Assembly (NCBI GenBank): GCA_002372325.1
Contig: DFFT01000117.1
Location: 1,854-21,677 of the forward strand
DNA length: 19,824 nucleotides
From: Succinivibrionaceae bacterium UBA3769
GTDB lineage: Bacteria > Pseudomonadota > Gammaproteobacteria > Enterobacterales > Succinivibrionaceae
Direction of reading: 5' to 3'
Shown here: positions 6,344 to 13,905 of the stretch, one piece after another
Position numbering within the stretch: the first letter of the stretch is position 1
How the letters are laid out: each line of letters begins with the position of its first letter
Translations under genes and position numbers: made by a program
Notes under the pieces: generated by a model
Told to the model about the DNA's origin: nothing
Database searches by the model: none
Seen by the model: only the letters and a program-made list of their open reading frames with translations

Positions 6344-7561
6344 ATGCAGCTATACGAGCTTTACATGGATGCCCGGATGTTCCCCCGGCCCCTGAAGGAT
6401 CCCGGCCTTAGATACGGCGGAGATTACAGCGGGCTTTTTGCGGAAATTCTGGGAAGATTTCAGGGGACAGAACCGGAGAATGACGAGGATTCCCCGGAGA
6501 CATCGGATAATGCTCCGGATAAAACAGATGGCGGAGAACAAAAGAGTCCGGCGGAGCAGGGTTCCCGCTCCGGGGAGAACAGCAACGCTGAGAGCGCTCC
6601 GGAAACTTCCCCCGAGATTGCCATCAGCGATCTTTACATGATTAAGCTCTATTCCCATCGCTTTACGGAGCTTCTTACCGGTACATCCAGTTCAAACAGT
6701 TCAAATGATGATGTCAGGGCTCCGGACGAGAAATCTGCTTCTGAAGTCCAGGAACAGGATCCCGCTCCTGTTCCGGCTCCTGAGGCTCAGGAGAACACGG
6801 CGGCAGATCCTGAGGCTAATCAGGATAACAATCCGGTGTCTGCGCCTGAACCTGAGTCTGAGTCTTCCTCCGCTTCTTCCCCTGATTCTGATTCCCCGGA
6901 GGACAGTCCCGTATTTCAGCCGGTGGCCGCCTTCCTGTCCGGCACTTTGGAAATGACACGGGAGGATCGAGGCCGGGAAGCAGTCTTTACCGGAGTCTGC
7001 CGGAAGGGGGCTTTTATCGAGCTTCTGGCATTCAGCAGGGATACCGGAGAACCTCTTTTAATTGCGCAGCTCTATCCCCGTCTTTCCAAAGTCCTGCGCT
7101 GGCCCCTCGGAAACTCGCATTCCGTCTGTTCGGTGGTTTACTCCCTTTATGCCGAGAGCTCCGGGATCGCCAAATTCAGCGAGATCACCGATTTTGCCGC
7201 CGCGCGCAACCGTTCCTGCGAGGAAGAACTCCTCCGGAAGGCGGATCTTTCTCTTTTGCCGCCGCTCTCCGCAGGCTCTGAAGCCCGGCTCTCTTATCTC
7301 AAGAGCTTTATTGAAGTTCCCAAAGTTACCAGCCGGGATCACAAGGCTTTTCAGAAGGCCAAGGCCCGGCTTGAGAAAGAGAATGAAAAAAAGTCATTAA
7401 AAGGAAATGCCGCAGACAGCGTTTGGGATCCGGCCTCCGGAGCGCCCCGCAGGGTTAAGGGCGGCTTCCGGCTTCTCTGGCCGCTGATGCTTGGGATTGC
7501 TTTGGGGATGGTTCTGGGGGCTCTCGTCTTTACTGGCGTTGTTCCCTGGCCGCTATTCTGA
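6344..7561 (+). CDS. Tail-anchored hypothetical protein with a long acidic low-complexity region
   Basis: A 405-aa protein of unrecognised family. An N-terminal segment (1-40, MQLYELYMDARMFPRPLKDP...) is followed by a disordered stretch (about 41-195) dominated by Ser, Pro, Glu, Asp and Ala. This is interrupted once by a structured-looking piece at 92-112 (IAISDLYMIKLYSHRFTELL). A globular part spans about 190-330. A basic linker leads to one C-terminal membrane helix (about 377-399, LLWPLMLGIALGMVLGALVF) with a short tail, so the bulk should be cytoplasmic. The ATG at 6344 has GAGGT 11 nt upstream, a slightly long spacing. Composition is GC-rich, matching the host rather than the AT-rich block on its left. 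The layout recalls the tail-anchored 666-aa protein at 15942, but I see no sequence similarity beyond that. Confidence 0.75.
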   Translation: MQLYELYMDARMFPRPLKDPGLRYGGDYSGLFAEILGRFQGTEPENDEDSPETSDNAPDKTDGGEQKSPAEQGSRSGENSNAESAPETSPEIAISDLYMIKLYSHRFTELLTGTSSSNSSNDDVRAPDEKSASEVQEQDPAPVPAPEAQENTAADPEANQDNNPVSAPEPESESSSASSPDSDSPEDSPVFQPVAAFLSGTLEMTREDRGREAVFTGVCRKGAFIELLAFSRDTGEPLLIAQLYPRLSKVLRWPLGNSHSVCSVVYSLYAESSGIAKFSEITDFAAARNRSCEEELLRKADLSLLPPLSAGSEARLSYLKSFIEVPKVTSRDHKAFQKAKARLEKENEKKSLKGNAADSVWDPASGAPRRVKGGFRLLWPLMLGIALGMVLGALVFTGVVPWPLF

Positions 7562-7660
7562 ATGACATCGCGTGGTCGCAGCGCGATTCCCGTGCCGGCG
7601 GCCGGGAGCGGGGGAATTCCGGAAAATCCGCCGGCTTTGCGATTAAATGACTCAAATTTG

Positions 7661-7669
7661 TGATACAAT
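7661..7669 (+). promoter_or_regulatory. rpoZ: Extended -10 promoter candidate for rpoZ
   Basis: TGATACAAT matches the extended -10 pattern TGn-TATAAT with one substitution. A TTGCGA at 7637-7642 is too distant (21 bp) to be a standard -35, so the promoter would rely on the extended -10. The transcript would begin about 70 nt before the rpoZ start codon. Confidence 0.4.
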
Positions 7670-7748
7670 ACTCACCGCTTCTCATGAGAGAGCCCAATAG
7701 GGCAAGGCAGCAAGGCATAGAGGAGCACTTTAATCAGGAGATTTTTAA

Positions 7749-8036
7749 ATGGCAAGAGTAACTGTTGAAGATGCAGTAAGACAGATGGGCAACCGCTTCG
7801 ATCTGGTGTTAAACGCCGCAAGAAGAGCGCGTCAGATTTCCGTTCATGGCTGTGATCCCCTGGTTGATCCTGAAAATGACAAGCCTACCGTGATCGCTCT
7901 TCGCGAAATTGAAGAAGGTCTGATTACCGAAGCTTTCCTGGACACCCAGGATCAGAAGAGGGCTCTTCGCAAGGTTGAGGACGAGATTGTCGAGGTTGAG
8001 ATGCCGGCGCTTGAAAATACCGCATTATTCGACTGA
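7749..8036 (+). CDS. rpoZ: DNA-directed RNA polymerase omega subunit
   Basis: A 95-aa cytoplasmic protein that binds the beta' subunit and helps assemble and stabilise RNA polymerase. The N-terminus MARVTVEDAV...GNRFDLVLNAARRARQI and the core KPTVIALREIEEGLI are near-identical in pattern to enteric omega; the acidic C-terminal tail (about 62-95) diverges, as usual. AGGAG lies 8 nt before the ATG, and a strong terminator follows at 8060-8088, so it is a single-gene unit. In enterobacteria rpoZ sits between gmk and spoT. Neither is present here: the left neighbour is an unknown membrane protein and the right one a DeoR regulator. This gene is the best taxonomic clue in the window. Confidence 0.97.
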   Translation: MARVTVEDAVRQMGNRFDLVLNAARRARQISVHGCDPLVDPENDKPTVIALREIEEGLITEAFLDTQDQKRALRKVEDEIVEVEMPALENTALFD

Positions 8037-8059
8037 GAACATGTTTTGATGATATCGGG

Positions 8060-8088
8060 AGCCAGACTAGCAGTCTGGCTTTTGTGTT
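8060..8088 (+). terminator. rpoZ: Rho-independent terminator after rpoZ
   Basis: AGCCAGACT (8060-8068) pairs perfectly with AGTCTGGCT (8072-8080) around a 3-nt AGC loop, followed by TTTGTGTT. It lies 23 bp after the rpoZ stop and ends just before the ribosome binding site of the next gene. Confidence 0.9.
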
Positions 8089-8105
8089 AGGGGGATTGTG
8101 TTTTT

Positions 8106-8897
8106 ATGGCCAGACTTTCCAAGACTGAACGCCAGCAGAAGATTATCGCGGAACTCCAGGCAACTCCCACGATCCGGGCTTTGGATCTGGCCAAGGATCT
8201 GCAGGTTTCCACCGAGACCATCAGACGGGATCTGGAGGAACTGGAAGCCAAGGGACTCATTAACCGCACCTACGGCGGCGCTTCGCGGCCTCTTTCTCCT
8301 GACGGGGATGTGGGACAGCGGGAGCAGCTCTTTGTCCGGGAACGGGAGAATATCGCCCGGGAAGTTTCCAGATTTGTGAACCACGGGGACGTGATTATTA
8401 TTGCCGGAGGTTCCACCACCCTGCATGTGGCTCGCCGTCTTGCCGCTGAAAAGCATGACCTTCTGGTGGTTACCGATTCCTTTGCCGTGGCCGAAACCGT
8501 GGCCACCAACTCCACCATCCGGGTGCAGATGTGCCCCGGCACCTACAACGCCCGGGAACGGTGCGTTTTCGGGACGGATACCATCAATTTTGTGGAAAGG
8601 GTTTATGCCAACCATATTATTCTGGGCACCTCCGGTCTGACCAAGGACGGCCTTTGCAGCGCGGACTATGATATCGGCAGCACCTACAGCGCCATTATCA
8701 AAAGAGGCAGCGCGGTCACCGTGGTGGCGGATCACAGCAAAATCGCCCAGACCGGGGTGCATACCTTCGCTTCCTGGTCCGAGGTTACCAGACTGGTGAC
8801 TGATCAGCCCCCCTATGACGAGGAGCTTATCGGTTCCCTGAAGCTCGCCCGGGTGGAGGTGGTGGTGGCTCAGGATATGTGGGGCAACGGCGGCTGA
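8106..8897 (+). CDS. DeoR/GlpR-family transcriptional repressor
   Basis: 263 aa, the standard DeoR-family length (about 250-260). The N-terminal winged helix-turn-helix (about 6-58) carries the family pattern with recognition helix QVSTETIRRDLEELEAKG (33-50) and wing RTYGGAS (54-60). The C-terminal sensor domain folds like a phosphosugar isomerase and shows GGSTTLHVARRL (101-112), VVTDSFAVA (121-129), LGTSGLTKDGL (173-183) and DHSKIAQTGVHTFA (209-222). Family members bind DNA and release it on sensing a phosphorylated sugar or related metabolite. GGGGGA is about 10 nt before the ATG, just beyond the rpoZ terminator. No sugar-catabolic operon lies alongside, so neither target nor effector can be named. 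It may act on distant genes or on the small gene that follows 51 bp later. Confidence 0.9.
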   Translation: MARLSKTERQQKIIAELQATPTIRALDLAKDLQVSTETIRRDLEELEAKGLINRTYGGASRPLSPDGDVGQREQLFVRERENIAREVSRFVNHGDVIIIAGGSTTLHVARRLAAEKHDLLVVTDSFAVAETVATNSTIRVQMCPGTYNARERCVFGTDTINFVERVYANHIILGTSGLTKDGLCSADYDIGSTYSAIIKRGSAVTVVADHSKIAQTGVHTFASWSEVTRLVTDQPPYDEELIGSLKLARVEVVVAQDMWGNGG

Positions 8898-8948
8898 TCC
8901 CGTTAACCCCGTCTGACGATACCTTTGTAAATCCTGCGCAGGACTGTC

Positions 8949-9197
8949 ATGTTTTTTGAAAAGATCTTTTCCTTCGGCGGCGGCAAACCCGCCGTAACCC
9001 CCTACGACAAATCCCGGGAAAAGCCCGGGATCCGCGTGGGCTGCTGCACCGGCGAGAAAATGGCCGGTTTCAAGTCCCTGGATACCGGCAAATTCCGGGA
9101 GGTGATGCTGATCCAGTCGGAGAAGGATTTGCAGGAATTTCTGCGGCGCTATGCCGTGGAAGCCCGGGATGTGGATCAGGATGTGCTAGAATTCTGA
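8949..9197 (+). CDS. Small conserved protein of unknown function (82 aa)
   Basis: A soluble 82-aa protein with no signal peptide or membrane segment. The central pattern RVGCCTGEKMAGFKSLDTGKF (about 29-49), then VMLIQSEKDLQEFLRRY, looks like a compact alpha/beta domain. I have a recollection of similar short proteins in anaerobes with a CTGEK-AGF signature and no established role; I cannot verify this. The two adjacent cysteines (32-33) could bind metal or react, which is speculative. AGGA lies 5 nt before the ATG and is part of a perfect 12-bp palindrome, TCCTGCGCAGGA (8932-8943). The DNA methyltransferase starts 33 bp downstream, so the two may share a transcript. Confidence 0.7.
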   Translation: MFFEKIFSFGGGKPAVTPYDKSREKPGIRVGCCTGEKMAGFKSLDTGKFREVMLIQSEKDLQEFLRRYAVEARDVDQDVLEF

Positions 9198-9230
9198 CTC
9201 TTGGTTTAACCGGCAGTTTTGAGATCATTC

Positions 9231-10352
9231 ATGGAATTCCAATACAAAGACAAACGACCGCTTTCAGAAATCAGGGATGATATCCTCAAGGCATCCCGCG
9301 CGGCTCCTGATATTCCGCATCATTTTGCTCGGGGTCTTGTTATTACCGGCGACAACTGCGATGTCATGCTGAGCCTCCTCAAAAATTTTCAGGGCAAAAT
9401 CGACCTTATCTATACCGATCCTCCCTTTAACACCCAGTCCAGCTTTTACCGGGGCGAGGGCCGGGTCTCCACCATAAGTCCCGCCAGATCCGACCGGGTA
9501 GCCTACAGCGACAGCATGCCTCTGGAGGATTACCTGGAATTTATGCGGATCAGGCTCTGCCTCATGCAGCTCCTCCTCAGCGAAAGGGGCTCCCTGTACC
9601 TCCACATCGACAGCCGGGTGGGGCCGTACCTCCGCATTATCATGGATGAAGTGTTCGGCATGGATAACTTTATCAATGATATTTCCCGGGTGAAATGCAA
9701 CCCGAAAAACTTCGGCCGCGCCGGCTACGGCAATCAGAAGGACGTGATTTATTTTTACGCCCGTAACCGCGAAAAGGTGATCTTTAATAGCGTTACCGAG
9801 CCTTACTCCGCCGCGGATCTGGATCGTCTCTTTAAGAAAAAAGACAGCCGAGGCCGCCGCTATACCACCGTGCCCTGTCACGCCCCGGGAGAAACCTCCG
9901 GGGAAACCGGAGGGTTGTTCCGGGGCATGCCGCCGCCCACGGGCCGGCACTGGCGCTATGCTCCCCGGGTGCTGGAGGACATGGACGACCGGGGGCTTAT
10001 TGAGTGGTCAAAGACCGGGGTGCCCCGCATTATCAAATATGCCTCCGATTCCTCCGGGAAGAAAATGCAGGACGTCTGGCTGAACTTCAAGGATCCTCCT
10101 TACCCCTGCTATCCTACGGAAAAGAATGCCGAAATGCTGGAAACCATTATCCGGCAGTCCTCCTATGAGGATTCTCTGGTGCTGGATCCCTTTGCGGGCT
10201 CGGGTTCCCTCCTCAGGGCGGCAATGATTTCAGGACGGCGCTTTATCGGCATAGATTCCTCCCCGGAGGCCATTAAGGTCATGAAGGAACGCCCCGAGCT
10301 CCGGGATCAGGAATTCCGGGAGTTTCCGGCAGAGGCGCGGCAGAAGCAGTAA
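9231..10352 (+). CDS. Orphan beta-class site-specific DNA methyltransferase (adenine-N6 or cytosine-N4)
   Basis: 373 aa from the ATG at 9231. The frame also opens 12 nt earlier at a TTG (9219), but neither start has a strong ribosome binding site and ATG is preferred. Motif order is that of the beta class: catalytic motif IV TDPPFNT (62-68) comes first, then LYLHIDSRVGPYLR (122-135), GRHWRY (238-243), YPTEKN (294-299) and SAM-binding motif I LDPFAGSG (318-325), followed by FIGIDSSPEA. DPPF favours N6-adenine or N4-cytosine methylation. It is short compared with type III Mod subunits (about 600 aa) and no Res subunit or restriction endonuclease is adjacent, so it is an orphan or a remnant of an R-M system. 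The target specificity region should lie in 150-290. Its TAA stop overlaps the ATG of the next gene. Confidence 0.9.
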   Translation: MEFQYKDKRPLSEIRDDILKASRAAPDIPHHFARGLVITGDNCDVMLSLLKNFQGKIDLIYTDPPFNTQSSFYRGEGRVSTISPARSDRVAYSDSMPLEDYLEFMRIRLCLMQLLLSERGSLYLHIDSRVGPYLRIIMDEVFGMDNFINDISRVKCNPKNFGRAGYGNQKDVIYFYARNREKVIFNSVTEPYSAADLDRLFKKKDSRGRRYTTVPCHAPGETSGETGGLFRGMPPPTGRHWRYAPRVLEDMDDRGLIEWSKTGVPRIIKYASDSSGKKMQDVWLNFKDPPYPCYPTEKNAEMLETIIRQSSYEDSLVLDPFAGSGSLLRAAMISGRRFIGIDSSPEAIKVMKERPELRDQEFREFPAEARQKQ

Positions 10353-11314
10353 TGAGCAGGAAAAGAGGGCGTTCCTGCCGGGATAACATAAGCGCAAAGA
10401 GAGAAGCGACCCCAAGGAATGGGGCTCCGGGTATTCCGGATACGCCGGACGAGATATCGCCTGTCCGGAGAATACTGTCTTGCGCGGCCTATACGAGCCT
10501 TGCGGTTTTTTTGAGCTGGTTTGCGGCTGAGTTTGCCCGGGCTATTGCAGACGGCATGGATACCCGGGTTTATGACACGCCGTATATGGCGGTAATGGAT
10601 CCCGGGCAGGTGATTACCCCCGAAACCGCCGCCTATATCGAGGAGGAAACCGGAATTCTCCAGCGCAAAACCGGGGCGGAGTTCTATCTTGCGGCAGTTC
10701 CTGGCTGCCTTCCGGACTGCGATTCGTACGCCACGGAGCTTTTTAATGCCGTGGGTGTTGGTGATCGGGAAAAGAATAACGGGGTGCTCTTCCTGATGGA
10801 TATCCGGGATCATCATCTCGTGCTCAGAACAGGGAGCGGCGTTGAGGATGTGATCACCGACGGCAAGGCCGGACGGATCCTGGATGATTACGCCGTGACT
10901 CCCGCCAAAGAGAATAAATGGAATCTGGCCGCCCGGAATACCTTTGCGGCCGTGATGACGGAGCTTTACGGGAAGTACCAGATGCCCCTTCCTTCCGGTA
11001 TCTCATTTGCAAAGGAGGATGTTCCTGAGATGCCTCAGGAGCAGCAGATCCCGGATCCTGTCCCGGTGCCGCCTCCGCCGGAAAACTTCTGGATCGGTCT
11101 GGGATCCGGAGTCCTGTGCTTTATTTTTCTCCTCTGGCGGATCACGGTCTACTACCGGGATCCCCGGGGGGAGTGTTCCCGCTGGAAGACAGTTCTCGGG
11201 GTGATGGCGCTTTTCCTTTTGGAATGCCTCTTTAACGGCGGAGGTTCTTCCGGCGGCGGATCCGGACGTTCTCACGGCGGCGGAGGCTCCAGAGGCGGCG
11301 GGGCGTCCCGGTAG
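10352..11314 (+). CDS. TPM-domain (YgcG-like) membrane protein with Gly/Ser-rich tail
   Basis: A 320-aa protein. A basic N-terminus (1-40) precedes a hydrophobic segment (about 40-63), probably an uncleaved anchor or a signal peptide. The TPM domain (about 78-208) shows DREKNNGVLFLMDIRDHHLV (138-157) and LRTGSGVEDVITDGKAGRILDD. A Pro-rich linker (about 223-243) leads to two membrane helices (about 246-264 and 279-294) and a low-complexity Gly/Ser/Arg tail. TPM proteins of this layout are implicated in envelope stress and photosystem repair in other organisms; here the role is unknown. The ATG overlaps the methyltransferase stop (TAATG, 1-nt overlap), so translation is probably coupled. The gene ends 4 bp before the convergent nuclease gene. 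A start further in would remove the anchor, so the long N-terminus is likely real. Confidence 0.85.
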   Translation: MSRKRGRSCRDNISAKREATPRNGAPGIPDTPDEISPVRRILSCAAYTSLAVFLSWFAAEFARAIADGMDTRVYDTPYMAVMDPGQVITPETAAYIEEETGILQRKTGAEFYLAAVPGCLPDCDSYATELFNAVGVGDREKNNGVLFLMDIRDHHLVLRTGSGVEDVITDGKAGRILDDYAVTPAKENKWNLAARNTFAAVMTELYGKYQMPLPSGISFAKEDVPEMPQEQQIPDPVPVPPPPENFWIGLGSGVLCFIFLLWRITVYYRDPRGECSRWKTVLGVMALFLLECLFNGGGSSGGGSGRSHGGGGSRGGGASR

Positions 11315-11318
11315 CTTA

Positions 11319-11620
11319 TCAGGCTTTTTCAATCAGGCACTGGTGTTCCTTGGTTTTCGGGTCATAGTTAAGGCCTATCATGATTATGTCGTTCGGATAA
11401 CCGCCGTCCCGGTATCTGCTGAAATATTCCTTTTTCTTAATTTGATCCATGGCATCTTCGGCACTGGTGTCATGCTTGAATTCGATAAGCAGGATTGGCA
11501 GGGAATCGTTCCTCTTCGGAGCATAGATCACATCGGCGTATCCTTTGCCTGACTGAAGTTCCCGGAAGCATTCATAATCACTTTCGGTATGCCACATAAG
11601 TCCTGCTATTACGCAGAATA
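11319..11620 (-). pseudogene. Detached PD-(D/E)XK nuclease domain (C-terminal part of the AAA-ATPase-like protein)
   Basis: The frame reads FCVIAGLMWHTESDYECF..., then GKGYADVIYAP and LPILLIEFKHD. It therefore carries the Asp and the E-x-K of the PD-(D/E)XK nuclease superfamily in the DUF1703/PDDEXK_9 arrangement that normally ends this protein family. It lies in a different frame from the ATPase part upstream. Continuing the ATPase frame gives EEALYSA and a stop at 11609, while a -1 shift near 11618-11623 gives EEAL-(x)-FCVIAGLMW, the expected family continuation. One missing base explains everything. An internal ATG at 11597 preceded by AGGA could restart translation and give a 92-aa domain, but the spacing (3 nt) is poor. 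Confidence 0.75.
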
Positions 11621-12979
11621 CAGTGCCTCCTCGCTGTTGTAACCGAGCAGCGATACATTAGGCGAATTATGGATTTTAGCGATTATCCCGGCCGTCTTGT
11701 CACTGTCAAGGTTCTGTATGGCGATGAAGAGTTCCTCTGAACGCTCAATAATCGGCATGGCGTTATACCATGACTGAGTTTTTGCAATTGAGGTGAGCGC
11801 AGCTCTGATTTCCTGATTTGGAACATACGCCAGCCGATAGTTGCCGCCGTAATCCTCGCATCCAAGATAACCAAGGCATACCAGAAGGCAGAATACATCG
11901 TCCTTGCTCTTGATGGTAACCATGTCGTTCTCAAAATTGCTGCAGTCGAATTTAATTATTCCTCCGGCAATAAGCTCCAGGACATCATCCCTGATGCCGT
12001 CATAATTCATATTGATGAGACGCACCACTTCCTCATTTGATACGGTGCCGCTCCAGTAGCTTATGCATTCATTCCTGTTTGCCGCTTTAACGACAGAGTT
12101 AGGGTTGTATATGTCAATACCCTTGATTTTATAACCCTCATACCATTTTCTTAATTCCTGGTGTGATATTCTGCATTTAGGCAATTTTACAATTTCGGCA
12201 ACTTCATCCTCGGTAAATCCGAAGTAGCTGGCAAATTCTCCGGGGGCGAGCATGTTGTATTCATCAAAGGTGTTCAAAGCTGACTGGTAGTTGTATTTTT
12301 TGATTGGCAGGATACCGGTGAGATAGGCTAAAGCAAAAACTGACAGTCCCTTTTTGCCCTTAAACAGTCCCCTTAAAAAATCAATAAATGATTCCTGAAG
12401 TTTTTTATCATCACGATAATCCCGGTAAATTAAATCCCATTCATCTATAATAAGAATAAATTTATTTTTGGTGTGATTGCATATTTCCTTTAATGCGGAG
12501 GACAAATTCTTTTTGCCTGTTTTTCTGCTTTTGCTGAGCAGTTTTGCATAGTCCTCATTTTCTTTAAGCTCTTCGATTACGGAGTATTGCAGATAATCAA
12601 CAATGGTGGTAACACCTTTTACCTGCAGATCTTCATCTTCGGTATAAGCGATGTAATCATCTCTGACAGTGTTCATGTCGATGTAAATAACATCATATTT
12701 GTTAAGATGTTCGGCAAAGCTGTCCTTTCCCGCAATTTTCAGCCCGTCAAAGACGTTTGAGCCGGCATATTCTTTTGAATAGTAAGCCAAAAGCATATCA
12801 GCTGTGACGGTTTTTCCGAATCTGCGGGGACGAGTCATGCCCAGCAATTTTGCGTCAGTATTAATAAGCGTATTGGTCTGATCGATAAAATCAGTTTTAT
12901 CAACAAATATTCTGGTGTTTTTTGCTTTAACCAGATCGACAAAAGAATTACCATCGACAGGATTTATGATATCACCCAT
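11609..12979 (-). CDS. AAA-ATPase-like protein, frameshift-truncated before its nuclease domain
   Basis: 456 aa matching the AAA-ATPase_like family (PF09820 type), which is common and multi-copy in gut anaerobes. The N-terminus holds FVDLVKAKNTRIFVDKTDFI (about 13-32) and then the family form of the P-loop, GMTRPRRFGKT (47-57). Walker B is FILIIDEWD (174-182). A family-typical helical region follows, with EFASYFGFTEDEVAEIV (248-264), LRKWYEGYKI and IYNPNSVVKA. The protein should continue into a PD-(D/E)XK nuclease but stops early at TAATAG because of a single-base loss. ACGGAG lies 8 nt before the ATG. Function of the family is not established; defence and mobile-element roles have been suggested. 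Composition is more AT-rich than its neighbours. The truncation could be decay, a sequencing error, or a functional split. Confidence 0.85.
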   Translation of the reverse strand: MGDIINPVDGNSFVDLVKAKNTRIFVDKTDFIDQTNTLINTDAKLLGMTRPRRFGKTVTADMLLAYYSKEYAGSNVFDGLKIAGKDSFAEHLNKYDVIYIDMNTVRDDYIAYTEDEDLQVKGVTTIVDYLQYSVIEELKENEDYAKLLSKSRKTGKKNLSSALKEICNHTKNKFILIIDEWDLIYRDYRDDKKLQESFIDFLRGLFKGKKGLSVFALAYLTGILPIKKYNYQSALNTFDEYNMLAPGEFASYFGFTEDEVAEIVKLPKCRISHQELRKWYEGYKIKGIDIYNPNSVVKAANRNECISYWSGTVSNEEVVRLINMNYDGIRDDVLELIAGGIIKFDCSNFENDMVTIKSKDDVFCLLVCLGYLGCEDYGGNYRLAYVPNQEIRAALTSIAKTQSWYNAMPIIERSEELFIAIQNLDSDKTAGIIAKIHNSPNVSLLGYNSEEALYSA

Positions 12980-13341
12980 AACTGAAACTCCGTAAAATTT
13001 GTCACAACGCTATTATGACGCGATATAGAGCTTTGATCTATGATATGTGATTAAAATTAACCAAAGATGCTGTAAATTTTTTGTTTCTTGTTCCCAAAAA
13101 CAATGAACTGATTCGGCAGGCTCGTGGTAAAGAAGATTTACATTCAGAAATAAGACATTAATTAAATTCCGAGCCGTTTGGATAAAGATTATTTTATCGG
13201 CGGGCCGGCTGAAGGGGTAAGAAATCAGATACCGAAAAGATCCCGGATGACATCGGCAGAAAAAAAGAGGGATTACCCCTCTTTTCATCTCTTTTTGTCT
13301 CGGTGCATCCGGCGTTAAGACTGTTCTCGAAACCGGATTCC
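12980..13341. other. Intergenic region between the ATPase gene and ahpC
   Basis: No supported gene. It contains the ATPase ribosome binding site near 12988-12993, about 200 bp of AT-rich sequence without a clear promoter, and the ahpC terminator (13261-13285). A 91-codon minus-strand frame (13013-13288) begins inside that terminator, lacks a ribosome binding site and has no recognisable domain, so I do not call it. Confidence 0.5.
13261..13285 (-). terminator. ahpC: Terminator after ahpC
   Basis: AAAAGAGGG (13263-13271) pairs with CCCTCTTTT (13277-13285) with a 5-nt loop. On the minus strand the stem runs into a T-run of about seven. It lies about 55 bp past the ahpC stop. Confidence 0.85.
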
Positions 13342-13905
13342 TTAGATCAGGCCTACCAGATCCAGGCTGGGCTTCAGAGTTTCAGCGCCCGGCTTCCATT
13401 TGGCAGGGCATACCTGATCCCCGTGCTCGGCCACAAACTGCGAGGCCTGCACTCTTCTGAAAAGCTCGTCGGCATTGCGGCCGATATTACCGGCTACCAC
13501 CTCGTAGGCGACGATGTAGCCTTCGGGATTAACAATAAAGCTGCCGCGTTCGGCCATGCCCTGATCCTCGATCATGACCTCAAAGCCCCGGGCCAGAGTT
13601 CCGGTGGGATCTGCCAGCATGGGGTAGTGGATCTTCTTGATGGTCTTGGAGGCGTCATGCCAGGCCTTGTGCACGAAATGAGAGTCGCAGGAAACGCTGT
13701 AGATTTCGCAGTTGATGGCCTTGAATTCCTCATACTTGTTGGCCAGATCCTCAAGCTCGGTGGGGCAGACGAAGGTGAAGTCTGCCGGATAAAAGAAGAA
13801 AATGCTCCACTTGCCGAGGATATCCTTTTTGGAAACGGCCTTGAATTCGCCGTCCTGGAAGGCCTGAACGGTAAAATCAATTACCGGCTTATTGATAAGG
13901 GACAT
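13342..13905 (-). CDS. ahpC: Alkyl hydroperoxide reductase subunit C (2-Cys peroxiredoxin)
   Basis: 187 aa, the exact AhpC size. The peroxidatic cysteine is Cys47 in ADFTFVCPTE (41-50) and the resolving cysteine Cys166 in DQVCPAKW (163-170), matching C46/C165 of the E. coli enzyme when the initiator Met is removed. The supporting Thr44 and the Arg in LARGFEV are present. It reduces H2O2, alkyl hydroperoxides and peroxynitrite in the cytoplasm and forms decamers. AGGT lies about 9 nt before the ATG. The usual reductase partner ahpF is not in this window; it may be elsewhere or replaced by a thioredoxin system. In an anaerobe this is a main peroxide-detoxifying enzyme. It has its own terminator and a candidate -10 upstream. 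Confidence 0.97.
   Translation of the reverse strand: MSLINKPVIDFTVQAFQDGEFKAVSKKDILGKWSIFFFYPADFTFVCPTELEDLANKYEEFKAINCEIYSVSCDSHFVHKAWHDASKTIKKIHYPMLADPTGTLARGFEVMIEDQGMAERGSFIVNPEGYIVAYEVVAGNIGRNADELFRRVQASQFVAEHGDQVCPAKWKPGAETLKPSLDLVGLI

Noticed and set aside
9231..10352. Complete type III restriction-modification system
   Set aside because: The methylase is too short for a typical Mod subunit, and no Res helicase/nuclease gene is adjacent; the small gene upstream is not a restriction enzyme.
11597..11640. Programmed -1 ribosomal frameshift in the ATPase-nuclease gene
   Set aside because: No X-XXY-YYZ slippery heptamer and no downstream stem-loop at the junction. A single-base deletion is simpler.
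13013..13288. 91-codon minus-strand frame between the ATPase gene and ahpC
   Set aside because: Starts inside the ahpC terminator, has no ribosome binding site and no recognisable protein features.
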